Notes: generated by a model from the letters alone, not told the origin. A DNA stretch of 64,000 nt from SZUA-430 sp964638635 (GCA_964638635.1 CAZXAQ010000010.1:1-64000); one strand, 5' to 3'; positions 26,466 to 35,674 are shown, numbered from the stretch's first letter. A program made the numbers and translations.

Positions 26466-27329
26466 CTAATGCCTCGGCGTACGCCCGCGAATGCGGTCGA
26501 AGCCCTTCTTGATCTCTGCCGCGCGCTGATCGAACAACGGCTCGAACTCGGTGTCGGTGAACACGTAGAGCACGTCGTCCTCGATCGCCTCGCGCACCAG
26601 TTCACCGACATAGAGCGGATCGATGCCCCCGGCAATGCGCTGCCTTACAAAATCGATCATCTGCTTGGTCGCTTCGTCGGGCGCCTTCAACGTCGATAAC
26701 GGAGCCGCATTCGCGCCCGAAAAGCGCGAAGGAATGTTGCGCGCGGAATCGACAATATTCGTGCGAATAAAGCCCGGGCACAGCACCGAGACGCCAATGC
26801 CTTGCCCCGCAAGCTCGCCGCGCGTCGCTTCCGATAACGCCACGACCGCGTGCTTGGTCACTCCGTACTGCGCGTTCTGCGTCTGGATCATGCCCGCCAT
26901 CGACGCCGTCGAGACGATGTGCCCGCCTTCGCCGTGGCTCTTCATCAGCGGCGCGAACGTCTGAAACCCATAGATCACGCTGAGCAGATTGACGCCCAGC
27001 ACCCAGTCCCAGCCCGCATTCGTCCACCGCGCCATCGGCCCTTCGCCGCCGACGCCCGCATTGTTGACGAGGATGTGCACCTTGCCGAAGCGCTCGATCG
27101 TCTTCGCAGCACCTTCTTCGATGGCAGCCCGGAGCGACACGTCGACGACGACCCCGTCCACCGCCGCGTTCGTGCGCTTCAGCCCCTCGACGGCCTTGTC
27201 GAGCGCCGCCTTCTCGATGTCGGCGAGCATCACCTTAACGCCCGCCTGCGCCAGCGCGGTCGCGATGCCAAGCCCAATCCCGCTCGCCCCGCCGGTGACG
27301 AACGCGACCTTATCTTCAAGATGCTTCAT
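26466..27329 (-). CDS. Short-chain dehydrogenase/reductase, SDR-A
   Basis: A 287-residue SDR with TGGASGIGLG, VNNAGVGG, serine in VSTASM and YGVTKHAV (Y-x3-K). The D in LADIEKAAL suggests NAD preference. SDR-A and SDR-B share the segment HGEGGHFVNTASMAGMI-type and C-terminal T-TEF-PL, so they are duplicates. The start 27329 lies four bases after the stop of the ferritin-like gene, indicating one transcript. The frame could be read further upstream to 27392 but that part lies in the preceding gene. Confidence 0.9.
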   Translation of the reverse strand: MKHLEDKVAFVTGGASGIGLGIATALAQAGVKVMLADIEKAALDKAVEGLKRTNAAVDGVVVDVSLRAAIEEGAAKTIERFGKVHILVNNAGVGGEGPMARWTNAGWDWVLGVNLLSVIYGFQTFAPLMKSHGEGGHIVSTASMAGMIQTQNAQYGVTKHAVVALSEATRGELAGQGIGVSVLCPGFIRTNIVDSARNIPSRFSGANAAPLSTLKAPDEATKQMIDFVRQRIAGGIDPLYVGELVREAIEDDVLYVFTDTEFEPLFDQRAAEIKKGFDRIRGRTPRH

Positions 27330-27333
27330 GGCA

Positions 27334-28365
27334 TCACGCCGCCGCGGCTGTGGCTTCAAGCCCGTCGAACTGCGCGGCCAGTGCGCGCCCATTCGCGTGC
27401 TTGTTGAGCCGCTCGATGATCGCAGTACGCGATTGCTCGCGCGAAAAATCCGCCTGCGTGACCGAGTGCCAGTGGATCATGCCCTCCCAAATCGGATCGA
27501 TCATCTGGGAGCCCTTAATGCGGTCGCCGTTCAGACACTTGATCGTCACGCTCCGCATCTCCGAAACGAACGTCTGCAGATAGGCGACGTGGATCGCCTC
27601 ATCCGTGCGAATCCGCTCGACCAGTTCGGCGGCGTGGTTCGCCGCCTCGCGCCGGTCGCGGAACACATCCGGCGAACGCATCAGGTTCGTGCAGAACGAG
27701 AAGAACGACTCCGCCCTGACCTCGATCATCAGCACGTTCATCAAGAGCAGAATCCAGTCTTCGTAGACCTTGTCGATCTGCGGCATCAGCCGCCCGATCT
27801 CGGGCCGCGCGATGCTCGCCGGCACCTCGGGAAGCGGATAGGCGTTCTTGCCGAACAGCGCGTCGCGCACGGCGAACCACATGTCGTCGTGCCCGCCTTG
27901 GCCGTGCTCCTTGTTTCCGCCCTCATCAAGCCCGTGCGCGTAGAGAAGCCCCTTGTTCAGATGTCCAATCGACATGCCGGAGACGTCTTCGTCGATGATC
28001 GCCTGGAAGTTCGGCGCCTCCGCATCGCAGAGCGCCCGCCCGCGCGCCTCGATCACACCGGTGATCGTGAGCGCATTCCACAGCGTCTCGCCGTGACCGT
28101 TGCCGAGCAGAAACTTCTGCTGGTCGATGTTCGGATAGGCGCCGCGCTTCAACAGCCGGGTCGTCGCATCGATTAACGGAAACCCGCGCCCCGTCAGCTG
28201 CGCCTGCCACGCCTCGACCGCCGGCCAGCGAATGAGCGTGCGCGGAGAGGTGTACTTGCCCGCCGCATCGAACCCGCCGTGCAGCCGGTACCCCGCCTCG
28301 ATCTGCGGCTTGGCATAGTCATGTTCGGCCATGATCTCTTCGCGGGAAAATACGACGCGTGCCAT
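27334..28365 (-). CDS. Ferritin-like (putative diiron) protein of unknown function
   Basis: A 343-residue soluble protein. I do not recognise the family, but two helices carry patterns of a diiron carboxylate site: ILLLMNVLMIEVRAESFF and, about 50 residues later, ELVERIRTDEAIHVAYLQTF with an E-x-x-H. That points to a ferritin-like oxygenase or storage fold; this is an inference from pattern only. AGGAGG lies eight bases before the ATG, and a promoter with an overlapping palindrome is upstream. It leads the operon with the two SDRs. Confidence 0.62.
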   Translation of the reverse strand: MARVVFSREEIMAEHDYAKPQIEAGYRLHGGFDAAGKYTSPRTLIRWPAVEAWQAQLTGRGFPLIDATTRLLKRGAYPNIDQQKFLLGNGHGETLWNALTITGVIEARGRALCDAEAPNFQAIIDEDVSGMSIGHLNKGLLYAHGLDEGGNKEHGQGGHDDMWFAVRDALFGKNAYPLPEVPASIARPEIGRLMPQIDKVYEDWILLLMNVLMIEVRAESFFSFCTNLMRSPDVFRDRREAANHAAELVERIRTDEAIHVAYLQTFVSEMRSVTIKCLNGDRIKGSQMIDPIWEGMIHWHSVTQADFSREQSRTAIIERLNKHANGRALAAQFDGLEATAAAA

Positions 28366-28393
28366 CGCATGGCCTCCTGTGTGCAGCGGGAAA

Positions 28394-28408
28394 CTGATAA
28401 TTTGTCAG
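28394..28408. promoter_or_regulatory. Imperfect palindrome, probable TetR operator
   Basis: CTGATAATTTGTCAG is palindromic at twelve of fifteen positions and covers the -10 box of the promoter for the ferritin-like gene. Its position explains repression by blocking polymerase. The TetR gene directly upstream is the natural candidate for the binding protein. Confidence 0.5.
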
Positions 28409-28425
28409 GGGCGGCGCGAAGTCAA
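28397..28425 (-). promoter_or_regulatory. Sigma-70-type promoter of the ferritin-like/SDR operon
   Basis: On the minus strand TTGACT (28425-28420), a spacer of exactly 17 bases and AATTAT (28402-28397) give a -35/-10 pair about 30 bases before the start codon. The 12-mer TTGACTTCGCGC that contains the -35 box recurs at 29110-29099, upstream of the tetR gene. Confidence 0.55.
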
Positions 28426-28443
28426 TTCACTTCCAGCGCGCGT

Positions 28444-29073
28444 CTATTTCCGGGGCGACAGCGCCCGGACGATGAACTGCGTCAGCGTCTTGACCAGAGC
28501 GCCGCGCGAGCGTCCGCTACGGTAGCTGAAGCTCGACGCCTGGTGGATGGCGCCGACGATCGCTTGGCCCAGAAGCACAAAATCGAAGTCCCTCGCGACG
28601 AGGCCGTCCTTCGCTTGGGTCTTCAACAACTCGGCCCACTCCGAACCCCAACGATGCAGCAGTGTGTCTTCTTCCGCCGCACCGCTGCCTGACGCGATGA
28701 CCGCCTCGTCCGACAGCGCCGTAGCAAGTACACCGGCGTGCTCCTCGGCATAGTCGTAGATCGCCGTCAGTGCCGCCTCGACGAACTCCGACAAGCTCTT
28801 CGCATTCTGCGCCCGCGCCACGACAGCGGCATCGATCTCACCGCGCGCCTCTTCGACGAAGGCGAGGAAGCACTCACGCTTGTCCTTGAAGTGCAGGTAG
28901 AACGTGCCGTGGCCAAGCCCGGCCGCCTTCGAAATATCCTGCGGGCGCGTCGCGTGATAACCGCGGCTCACAAACAGCTTCCGTGCCGCCGCCAACAGAC
29001 GCTTCCGGCTCTCCAGGCGACGCTTCGCGCCGCGCGGGCCGGGCTCCGGCGTTTCAACCGATGACTGTGTCAT
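28444..29073 (-). CDS. TetR family transcriptional regulator
   Basis: A 209-residue regulator. The N-terminal HTH is typical: RLLAAARKLFVSRGYHATRPQDISKAAGLGHGTFYLHFKDKRECF. The C-terminal 140 residues form the ligand-binding helical bundle, whose ligand is unknown. The gene is 78 bases upstream of the ferritin-like gene on the same strand, and likely controls the downstream operon through the palindrome at 28394-28408. A TTGACT motif 32-37 bases before its start is shared with the operon promoter, which suggests joint control. Confidence 0.92.
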   Translation of the reverse strand: MTQSSVETPEPGPRGAKRRLESRKRLLAAARKLFVSRGYHATRPQDISKAAGLGHGTFYLHFKDKRECFLAFVEEARGEIDAAVVARAQNAKSLSEFVEAALTAIYDYAEEHAGVLATALSDEAVIASGSGAAEEDTLLHRWGSEWAELLKTQAKDGLVARDFDFVLLGQAIVGAIHQASSFSYRSGRSRGALVKTLTQFIVRALSPRK

Positions 29074-29200
29074 AGGACCAATGCTTGGGTCGGCGCCCGC
29101 GCGAAGTCAAATTTGGCCCGAAATTGCGCCATCACGAGCTTGCGCCTTGCCGCACCAGCGTTAACGTCGCATTCTCCCGCGCGAAAATTTGGAGTCCGCC

Positions 29201-29713
29201 ATGAAACTCGTCCGCCTCGCGATCGCCGCCGCATTTGCCGCCACTCTTATCCCGGTTCCGGCCTTCGCAAACGGCGGCAGCCCCGCGCCGCGCATTGAGG
29301 TCCCGCGCCCAACGCCCTCGTCGAAGAAGGAGGAACAGCGCGAAACCGACTTCCAAAAAGCGGAGTACATGATCAAGGCCGAACAATACGCCGAAGCTAT
29401 CCCGCTGCTGCAAAAAGTCGTCGCCGACAACCCGCGCGACGCGGATGCGTGGAACTACCTCGGCTTCGCCAGCCGCAAGCTCGGCAAGAAGCAAGAAGCC
29501 CTTGGCTATTACGAAAAGGCGCTCAAGCTCGACCCGAAACACAAAGGCGCGAACGAGTATCTCGGCGAACTCTATCTGATGATGAACGACCTGCCCAAAG
29601 CCGAAGCGCAACTCGCGACCTTGAAGAGTCTCTGCGGCAACTCGAATTGCGAAGAAGTCGAAGACCTGGAAGCCGACATCGCCGACTACAAGGCGCAACC
29701 GAAGCCCAGCTAG
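29201..29713 (+). CDS. Exported TPR protein
   Basis: A 170-residue protein with a signal peptide (residues 1-23, ending AFA) and a proline/serine linker, followed by about three tetratricopeptide repeats: YAEAIPLLQKVVADNPRD, AWNYLGFASRKLGKKQEALGYYEKALKLDP and ANEYLGELYLMMNDLPKAEAQL. Two cysteines in CGNSNC near the end may form a disulfide. TPR domains mediate protein contacts, so it is likely a periplasmic scaffold. The stop shares a CTAG with the convergent DUF2336 gene. Confidence 0.85.
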   Translation: MKLVRLAIAAAFAATLIPVPAFANGGSPAPRIEVPRPTPSSKKEEQRETDFQKAEYMIKAEQYAEAIPLLQKVVADNPRDADAWNYLGFASRKLGKKQEALGYYEKALKLDPKHKGANEYLGELYLMMNDLPKAEAQLATLKSLCGNSNCEEVEDLEADIADYKAQPKPS

Positions 29714-30807
29714 GCCGCTGCCGGCCGGCCCAATTTCTCGAGCACGTAGTCGAGGTCGCCGACCTCGAGCTCGCGGTACTTTTCCAGGATGCGCTGAACG
29801 ACACGCTCGGTGAACGCCGCGTCGTCGCCGGAATCGATCTCAAACTCCCGTTCTTCCGCCATGTCGATCGCCACACGAAACGCCGCGAACAGCGGCTCCG
29901 GAAACGCGCACTGGCGGTAGATCGCCTTCAGTCCGAACGGGCTGGCGTCGCGAATCAGCAGACTCGCCTTTTCCCCGCTAACCCCCGCAATCTCCGCCAT
30001 CGCGTCTTCGGCGAAGCGGATATTGCCTTCGCAAAGGGCTTGCAGCACGCGCGTGGGCGTCAATTGTCCGTCCGCATGCAGCCGCGCCACATGCGCCGGT
30101 ATCGCCGGCGACGGCAGCGGATCGGGATCGCTGGAGAACACGTCAAAAGCGGCAAACGCCTCACTCTCGGCGGTCTGTGACCGAACGGCCGCACCCAGCC
30201 CCAACCGCTGACACACCGACGGCGGAAGATCGCCCCGGCCGACAAGCGCGGCCTTCACGGTCTCGAACCGGCCGTATCGGCTGAGCACACGGCAAAGCAG
30301 GTCTTCGTCAAGGGCTGCCGAGCCGTTCTCGACCAGCGCGGTCACGGCGGCCGCGTTGCCCGAACTCACGACGCCCGCCGCAACCACGGCGCTGACCGCA
30401 ACGCGACGCGCGACGCAGACCTGCTTGCGGCCATTGCATTCCGCCAGCACGCCGAGCAAATCCGCGTCCGTGAGTGCCGGCGATTCTTCCAAAATCGGCT
30501 GCGCGACATTGATCGCATCGTCCACCAGAATAAGCGCGATCTCGCGCGGCAGATGGCGCGAGCGGCGCAGCGATCCGGCTAGCGCGACACGCACGACAAG
30601 CTCCGCATCGTTCGCCGCGCGCTTCAGCAACGCCGCCAACATCGCGCTGTCGGACGCACCAAGCTCGTCGGACGCCATCTCAACCGCGAGATGACGCACG
30701 CCCAACACCCGTCGCGCAGGGGCGCGATCGGCCAGCAACGCTTGCAGCTCTTGGAAGCGCGCGCTGTCGGTCGGGGGATTATTTCCGCTAGGATGGTGGG
30801 CGGACAT
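29710..30807 (-). CDS. DUF2336 domain protein
   Basis: A 365-residue protein typical of alphaproteobacterial DUF2336: alternating alpha helices in a HEAT-like array, with INVAQPILEESPALTDADLLGV and a second half DLPPSVCQRLGLGAAVRSQT-like. It has no signal peptide. Members are linked to developmental or signalling regulation in Caulobacterales relatives, but the molecular role is unknown. It is divergent from rsm22 with 36 bases between starts. Confidence 0.82.
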   Translation of the reverse strand: MSAHHPSGNNPPTDSARFQELQALLADRAPARRVLGVRHLAVEMASDELGASDSAMLAALLKRAANDAELVVRVALAGSLRRSRHLPREIALILVDDAINVAQPILEESPALTDADLLGVLAECNGRKQVCVARRVAVSAVVAAGVVSSGNAAAVTALVENGSAALDEDLLCRVLSRYGRFETVKAALVGRGDLPPSVCQRLGLGAAVRSQTAESEAFAAFDVFSSDPDPLPSPAIPAHVARLHADGQLTPTRVLQALCEGNIRFAEDAMAEIAGVSGEKASLLIRDASPFGLKAIYRQCAFPEPLFAAFRVAIDMAEEREFEIDSGDDAAFTERVVQRILEKYRELEVGDLDYVLEKLGRPAAA

Positions 30808-30843
30808 CCGCCAACGTTAGGTTCGCATGGTTAAAGCGCCGTT

Positions 30844-31812
30844 ATGATCGCAACCCTTCCCGAAGCGCTTCAAGAGGCCGTCGAAGCCGAGTTGCAGCTT
30901 CACGACCCCAGTGCAATCCGGACCGCAGCGGACGCTCTCTCGCTATCCTATCGCGGCTACAAGGGCATCGCGCGCACCCTGTCCCCGATCGACCGCGCGG
31001 CCTACCTCGCCGTTAGGTTTCCATCAACCTTTGCTAGTGCCAGCGTCGTGTGGGAGAAACTTGCGCAAACCCTCGACACCGCGACCGTTCGATCCGTCCT
31101 CGACGCCGGCGCTGGGCCTGGAACCGCATCGCTCGCGGCAGCGGGCGTTTTGAACGGCGCCCAATTCGATCTTTTTGAACGCGATTCAGGATGGCGTCAG
31201 ACGGCGGAACGGCTCGCGCGGGCGACGCAAATCAAGGCCACGTTTCACACGGCCGCACTTCCGGGCACGCTCACACCGCATGACGTCGTCATCGCGGCCT
31301 ACGCCCTCAACGAACTCCCCGACACCGAATGGGAGACGACACTCGCCGCCCTCTGGGGAGCAACGCGCATGGCCTTGATCGTCCTGGAACCCGGAACGCC
31401 CAAAGGCTTTGCCGTCGTCGAAGCCGCGCGCGAACAAACACTGCGCGCCGGGGGACACGCGGCGGCGCCCTGCACCCACGACGATCACTGCCCCATGAGC
31501 ACGGCCGACTGGTGCCACCAACCCGTCCGCGTCGCGCGCACAGCGTTTCACCGCGCCGCCAAACTCGGCACGCTTCCCTACGAAGACGAGAAATTCAGCT
31601 ATGTCGTCCTGACGCGCGATCCGCCGCGCCGCCTCGCACCCGCGCGCATCGTGCGAAAGCCGATCCGGAATGCGGGTCACGTGCACCTGGATCTCTGCGC
31701 CGCGGGCGCCCTTCAGCGCGTCACCATCGCGCGCGGCAACAAGGGCCTCTACCGCGACGCGCGCGACGCCAACTGGGGCGACACCTGGCCACCCGATCAA
31801 GCGGTCGATTGA
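30844..31812 (+). CDS. Rsm22-type ribosomal small-subunit methyltransferase
   Basis: A 322-residue protein related to mitochondrial Rsm22/METTL17. The N-terminal SYRGYKG and AYLAVRFPSTFASASVVW lead to the Rossmann motif DAGAGPGTAS that would bind S-adenosylmethionine. The later cluster CTHDDHCPMSTADWCHQPVR holds cysteines and histidines; in mitochondrial homologues similar cysteines bind an iron-sulfur cluster. It acts on, or in, ribosome small-subunit assembly. The last 16 bases overlap the convergent HIT gene. Confidence 0.9.
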   Translation: MIATLPEALQEAVEAELQLHDPSAIRTAADALSLSYRGYKGIARTLSPIDRAAYLAVRFPSTFASASVVWEKLAQTLDTATVRSVLDAGAGPGTASLAAAGVLNGAQFDLFERDSGWRQTAERLARATQIKATFHTAALPGTLTPHDVVIAAYALNELPDTEWETTLAALWGATRMALIVLEPGTPKGFAVVEAAREQTLRAGGHAAAPCTHDDHCPMSTADWCHQPVRVARTAFHRAAKLGTLPYEDEKFSYVVLTRDPPRRLAPARIVRKPIRNAGHVHLDLCAAGALQRVTIARGNKGLYRDARDANWGDTWPPDQAVD

Positions 31813-32219
31813 AGCAACCCGCGAAAGCGTTCGACAACGGAGGCGAGCGCTGTGTCGTCGTAACGCTTGGCAGTCCCTTTGCCCCACACAGGCCCCGGCC
31901 ACGCCGCATCGCCCTCGTCCCGCGCGACGACATGCACATGCAGCTGCGAGACAATGTTGCCGAGCGCGCCGATGTTGATCTTGCGGCAGCCGGTTGCGCG
32001 TTTCAGCACGGCGCCGGCCTGCTCGACCTCGCGCCACAACTGCGCGCGCTCCGTAGGGGGAAGATCAAAGGGCTCCACCAACCCGGCCCGGCGCGGAACC
32101 AGCACGAGCCATGGGTACCGCCGGTCGTTCATCAGCCGCACCGCCGACAACGCGCAATCGCACACCAAGACCGTGTCCTGTGCCAATCGCGGGTCCAAAG
32201 CAAACCCGTTTGCGTCCAT
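31797..32219 (-). CDS. HIT family hydrolase
   Basis: A 140-residue HIT-domain protein, probably a nucleotide hydrolase acting on dinucleoside polyphosphates or AMP conjugates. The motif reads QLHVHVVAR, so the first position of H-x-H-x-H is glutamine, a variant that I recall from alphaproteobacterial HIT proteins. The start at 32219 has GGAGGCGGAGC just before it; frames further upstream lack it. Its neighbour on the other side is the SH3-domain gene, divergent by 107 bases. Confidence 0.88.
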   Translation of the reverse strand: MDANGFALDPRLAQDTVLVCDCALSAVRLMNDRRYPWLVLVPRRAGLVEPFDLPPTERAQLWREVEQAGAVLKRATGCRKINIGALGNIVSQLHVHVVARDEGDAAWPGPVWGKGTAKRYDDTALASVVERFRGLLQSTA

Positions 32220-32326
32220 GCTCCGCCTCCCAACTTCAGCCGCATCTATAGCGCGTTCCGCACCCCATGGAGCAACACCGCGCGGTGTGCCATGCTTGGC
32301 TCCGCCCGAACGAGGAACCAAACCCC

Positions 32327-32920
32327 GTGCGCCTACTCACACTCTTTTTGATTAGCCTACTCGCGGCAACCGTGTCGCTGGCCGCCGTCGCCTACAGCGT
32401 CGTCAACGTCCGCCCCGGCGACGCCTTGAACATGCGCACGCAGCCGGGCCCCAACGCGCCGATCGTGCTGACAATCCCGCACGACGCGACCGGCATTCTG
32501 CTCACCGGCCGCCGCGCTGCGGGCGATTGGGTGGAAGTGACGTATCAGCGCCGCCGCGGCTGGGTGAACGGCAGGTTCTTAGGCCTCGCCTCCGGGCGCA
32601 ATGAAATCCCGGCCTTCCTCGATTGCGCGGGCACGGAACCGTTCTGGTCGATCCGCCTCAGCCCAGGTTACGCCAACGCCGACCTGCTGTTCGCCGAGCG
32701 TCGCCATGCCTTCCGCATCACCCGCTTCCATCAGGTGATGAACCGCACCGACATCGCGGTCGTCAAAGGCGCATCGCGCGCCGCCAGCATGTCGCTCATC
32801 ATCCGCCGCGAGAGTTGCAGCGACGGCATGTCCGACAACACCTACCCCTACTCCGCCGTCGCCTTGATCTCCGGCCTCAACACCATCGCCGGCTGCTGCC
32901 GGCCAGCCGCACCGCGATAG
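32327..32920 (+). CDS. Exported SH3-domain protein
   Basis: A 197-residue protein with GTG start and a signal peptide of about 25 residues. VVNVRPGDALNMRTQPGPNAPIV is a bacterial SH3 core (SH3b), often binding peptidoglycan peptides. The C-terminal half (CAGTEPFWSIRLSPGYANADLLF) resembles COG3650-like envelope proteins. A GAGGA lies about 12 bases before the GTG; no ATG in frame is better placed. The CaiB gene starts two bases after its stop, although the functions look unrelated. Confidence 0.72.
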   Translation: MRLLTLFLISLLAATVSLAAVAYSVVNVRPGDALNMRTQPGPNAPIVLTIPHDATGILLTGRRAAGDWVEVTYQRRRGWVNGRFLGLASGRNEIPAFLDCAGTEPFWSIRLSPGYANADLLFAERRHAFRITRFHQVMNRTDIAVVKGASRAASMSLIIRRESCSDGMSDNTYPYSAVALISGLNTIAGCCRPAAPR

Positions 32921-32922
32921 AC

Positions 32923-34122
32923 ATGAAATCCGCACTCGAAGGCATCCGTGTTCTCGACTTCGGCCGCTATATCGCGGGCCCCTATTGCGCCGCTTTGCTG
33001 GGCGACATGGGCGCCGAAGTCATCCGCATCGAAAAGCGCGACGGCTCGGAAGACCGGACAATGATCCCGCTCTTCCACAACGCAGATGGTTCGCCCGGCG
33101 AGGGCTCGATGTTCCTGCAGATGAACCGCAACAAAAAGGGCATCACACTCGACCCCGCCCACCCGAAGGGCCGCGAGGTCGTCAAGCGTCTGATCAAGAC
33201 GGCCGACGTGGTCGTCGTGAATCTACCGCCACAGACGCTGAAAAGTCTGAACCTGGATTGGCCGAGCGTGCACGCCTTGAACCCGCGCACCATCCTCACA
33301 ACAGCATCAGCCTTCGGCTCCGGCGGCCCCTACGAAGAACGCTTAGGCTTCGACGGTGTCGCACAAGCGATGTCCGGCGCCGTCTACATGTCGGGAACAC
33401 CGGAACAGCCCGTGCGCGCCGCCGCCTCATGGGTCGATTTCGGCACCGCTTCGCTCGCCGCGTTCGGCACGATGACGGCCCTCTTCGCCCGCGAGAAAAC
33501 CGGCCGCGGCCAGCACGTCGAAGGCGCGTTGCTCCGCACTGCCGTCACGTTCATGGCACAGACCCTGGTCGAACAAGCCGCGATCAAGAAGGACCGCATC
33601 GCCACGCTCAACCGCGGCCAGACGGCGGGCCCATCGGACATCCTGCGCTGCAAGGACGGTTGGATCACAGTACTCATCAACGGCAACCCGCTGTTCAAGC
33701 GCTGGGCCAAGATGATCGGCGAAGAAAGCCTGGTGACCGACCCGCGCTTCGCCACCGACGAAGCCCGCGGCGACAACGGCGAAGAACTGAGCGAACGCGC
33801 CGCCCGCTGGTGCGCAGCGCGCACCGTCGCCGAAGCGCTCGCCGAACTCGAGCGCGCGAAGGTGCCTGCAGGGCCCGTCCTCTCACCGCAGCAACTGCTC
33901 GACGACCCGCACGTGGAAGCGGCACGCTATCTGACGAAGGTCATGTTCCCGGGCCTGCCCGCACCGGCGCCGATCATGGCAACGCCGGTCGTGCTCTCCG
34001 AAACGCCCGGCCGCATCGCGGCGCCGCCGCCGGTTCTGGGCCAACACACGGACGAGATCTTGCGCGACCTAGGACTATCAAGCGCCGAGATCGAAGACCT
34101 GCGCGCGTCGGGCGCCGTCTAA
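32923..34122 (+). CDS. CaiB/BaiF family CoA-transferase
   Basis: A 399-residue class III CoA-transferase. The start LEGIRVLDFGRYIAGPYCAALLGDMGAEVIRIEK is the family signature, and catalytic aspartate is expected in SWVDFGTASLAAFG near residue 170. Members move CoA between carboxylic acids such as formate/oxalate, carnitine or alpha-methylacyl groups; the substrate here is not determinable. Length matches the family. The stop shares CTAA with the convergent gene. Confidence 0.93.
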   Translation: MKSALEGIRVLDFGRYIAGPYCAALLGDMGAEVIRIEKRDGSEDRTMIPLFHNADGSPGEGSMFLQMNRNKKGITLDPAHPKGREVVKRLIKTADVVVVNLPPQTLKSLNLDWPSVHALNPRTILTTASAFGSGGPYEERLGFDGVAQAMSGAVYMSGTPEQPVRAAASWVDFGTASLAAFGTMTALFAREKTGRGQHVEGALLRTAVTFMAQTLVEQAAIKKDRIATLNRGQTAGPSDILRCKDGWITVLINGNPLFKRWAKMIGEESLVTDPRFATDEARGDNGEELSERAARWCAARTVAEALAELERAKVPAGPVLSPQQLLDDPHVEAARYLTKVMFPGLPAPAPIMATPVVLSETPGRIAAPPPVLGQHTDEILRDLGLSSAEIEDLRASGAV

Positions 34123-35522
34123 CGCGACGTGGCCGCGGCCGCGCGGCGGCGAATCTGCTCGGTCTCTTCAAGCCCGAGGATCACGTCCGACAGCGCCTCG
34201 GCATGCTGCTGAAACGCCATCGCCCGCGGACGCTTGTCGAACTCCAGCGACTTCAGCTCCGCCATCATGCTCTCGGTGTACATGCGCAGATACTGCGACA
34301 CCTCCTCGAACGCGTCTTTGTGTGCGGCATAGAAGGCACCGCCACCCGCATAAGGCGTCGAGCCCGCAAGCAACCGCCCCCACATCAGCGCCCGCTCGAC
34401 GCGCGCGGGCTCCGGATCGCGCGAGAGGTCCGGCCGCCGTGGACCGCGCCCGCCAAACGCACCCAGCCGCTGCACCGGCAAGGCCGCCGTGATCTCGCGC
34501 GGCGCGCGTACGATCAGCGAATCCATGGCATCCGACGCCAGCTGGCGAATCTTGATCAGCCGCTGCCCCCACTTGCCCTCGCGCTTGACGCCGATCTCGC
34601 GCACCAGGCCGCCCGACATCTGCACGAACCGGTCGAGCTTCGTCAGCAACACGTCGGGATCGATATTGTCCGGCCGCACCGACGCGATATCGAGCGCCAG
34701 GTTCTCCATGTCCGCGAGCAACACGTCGCCCACGATCCCCATATCGGACGCGCTGAACAACGCGTCGTTCGTGCGCCGCGAGACGATGCTCGCGAGCCGG
34801 AGCGCCTCCCACGGCCGCTTCAACCGTGCGAGCACCAGCAAGCCGACATACGGGCTCAAGTCAGATTTCCGCGCCGTCAGCTGATCGTAGATATCGCGCA
34901 CGAACGACGTGTGCTGCTCGGTCAGCGTATCGATGCGTCGCGGCAGTAATCCACGCAGCGGCGCCAGATCGTTCGCCCCCATCAGAAGCGAGACGATCTC
35001 CTCCAAGTCGGTGAGCGCTTCCTCGCTGCCGAATTTCGCCGCCAGCACGCGCCTCTCCGTGCTGCCCTGCGCGGCGCGATCGAGCGTCGTGCGCAGCACG
35101 TTCAAAATCTCGACGTGCATGCGCTGCGTGACTTCCGCCTGCACCTTCATGTCGCGCGAAAATACCGCCCGCGACACCTGCGTCTCCATTTCGGCCAAGC
35201 CCACGCGCAGCGTGTCCTTCAACCAGCGCCAGAGCGCGCGCACGGTCGAGCGCGCGATGCGCCCCGGCTGCTTGTACTCGCGCGGATCGTCGACAAGGAA
35301 ATCGGCGAACGGCTCGCAGAAGAGACGCTGCGCCGTCGGCACGCGCCGCGCCTGCACGCGCCGCAGCGTCGGACGTAACCCATCCAAAATCGTCTCGACG
35401 GGCAGCGAGCGATCGCCGGCAAGACGCCCGCGCTCCACCGCCGCCGCCAAGGTCAAAGCCTTGTCGGCGGGCAGCGTCGCCAAGAGGCGCTTCAGTTCAT
35501 GCTCTTTCGTGGGCAGCTGCAT
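34119..35522 (-). CDS. Conserved helical protein of unknown function, paralogue 1
   Basis: A 467-residue soluble protein with no signal peptide. It is rich in leucine, arginine and alanine helices. Signature segments are RLFCEPFADFLVDD, KQPGRIARSTVRALWRWLKD, SPYVGLLVLARLKRPWEALRL and AALPVQRLGAFGGR. The protein at 57171-58544 is a full-length paralogue. No catalytic motif or known family was recognised, and the neighbours (CoA-transferase, FecR protein) give no functional hint. The start at 35522 is chosen because it aligns with the paralogue. Confidence 0.72.
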   Translation of the reverse strand: MQLPTKEHELKRLLATLPADKALTLAAAVERGRLAGDRSLPVETILDGLRPTLRRVQARRVPTAQRLFCEPFADFLVDDPREYKQPGRIARSTVRALWRWLKDTLRVGLAEMETQVSRAVFSRDMKVQAEVTQRMHVEILNVLRTTLDRAAQGSTERRVLAAKFGSEEALTDLEEIVSLLMGANDLAPLRGLLPRRIDTLTEQHTSFVRDIYDQLTARKSDLSPYVGLLVLARLKRPWEALRLASIVSRRTNDALFSASDMGIVGDVLLADMENLALDIASVRPDNIDPDVLLTKLDRFVQMSGGLVREIGVKREGKWGQRLIKIRQLASDAMDSLIVRAPREITAALPVQRLGAFGGRGPRRPDLSRDPEPARVERALMWGRLLAGSTPYAGGGAFYAAHKDAFEEVSQYLRMYTESMMAELKSLEFDKRPRAMAFQQHAEALSDVILGLEETEQIRRRAAAATSR

Positions 35523-35674
35523 CGTACAAAGCAAAGCCCCGCAGCACTTAATGCGCGGCCGCGGTTATGGGTTCAAACTCAAGACACCCCACCAAAGCTT
35601 GTCGGCCGCCGCCAAACAATGCCTCTTTTTGCCTTCCGGTATGCACGTCACGCCGTTCGCTTGACGGGCGAATC

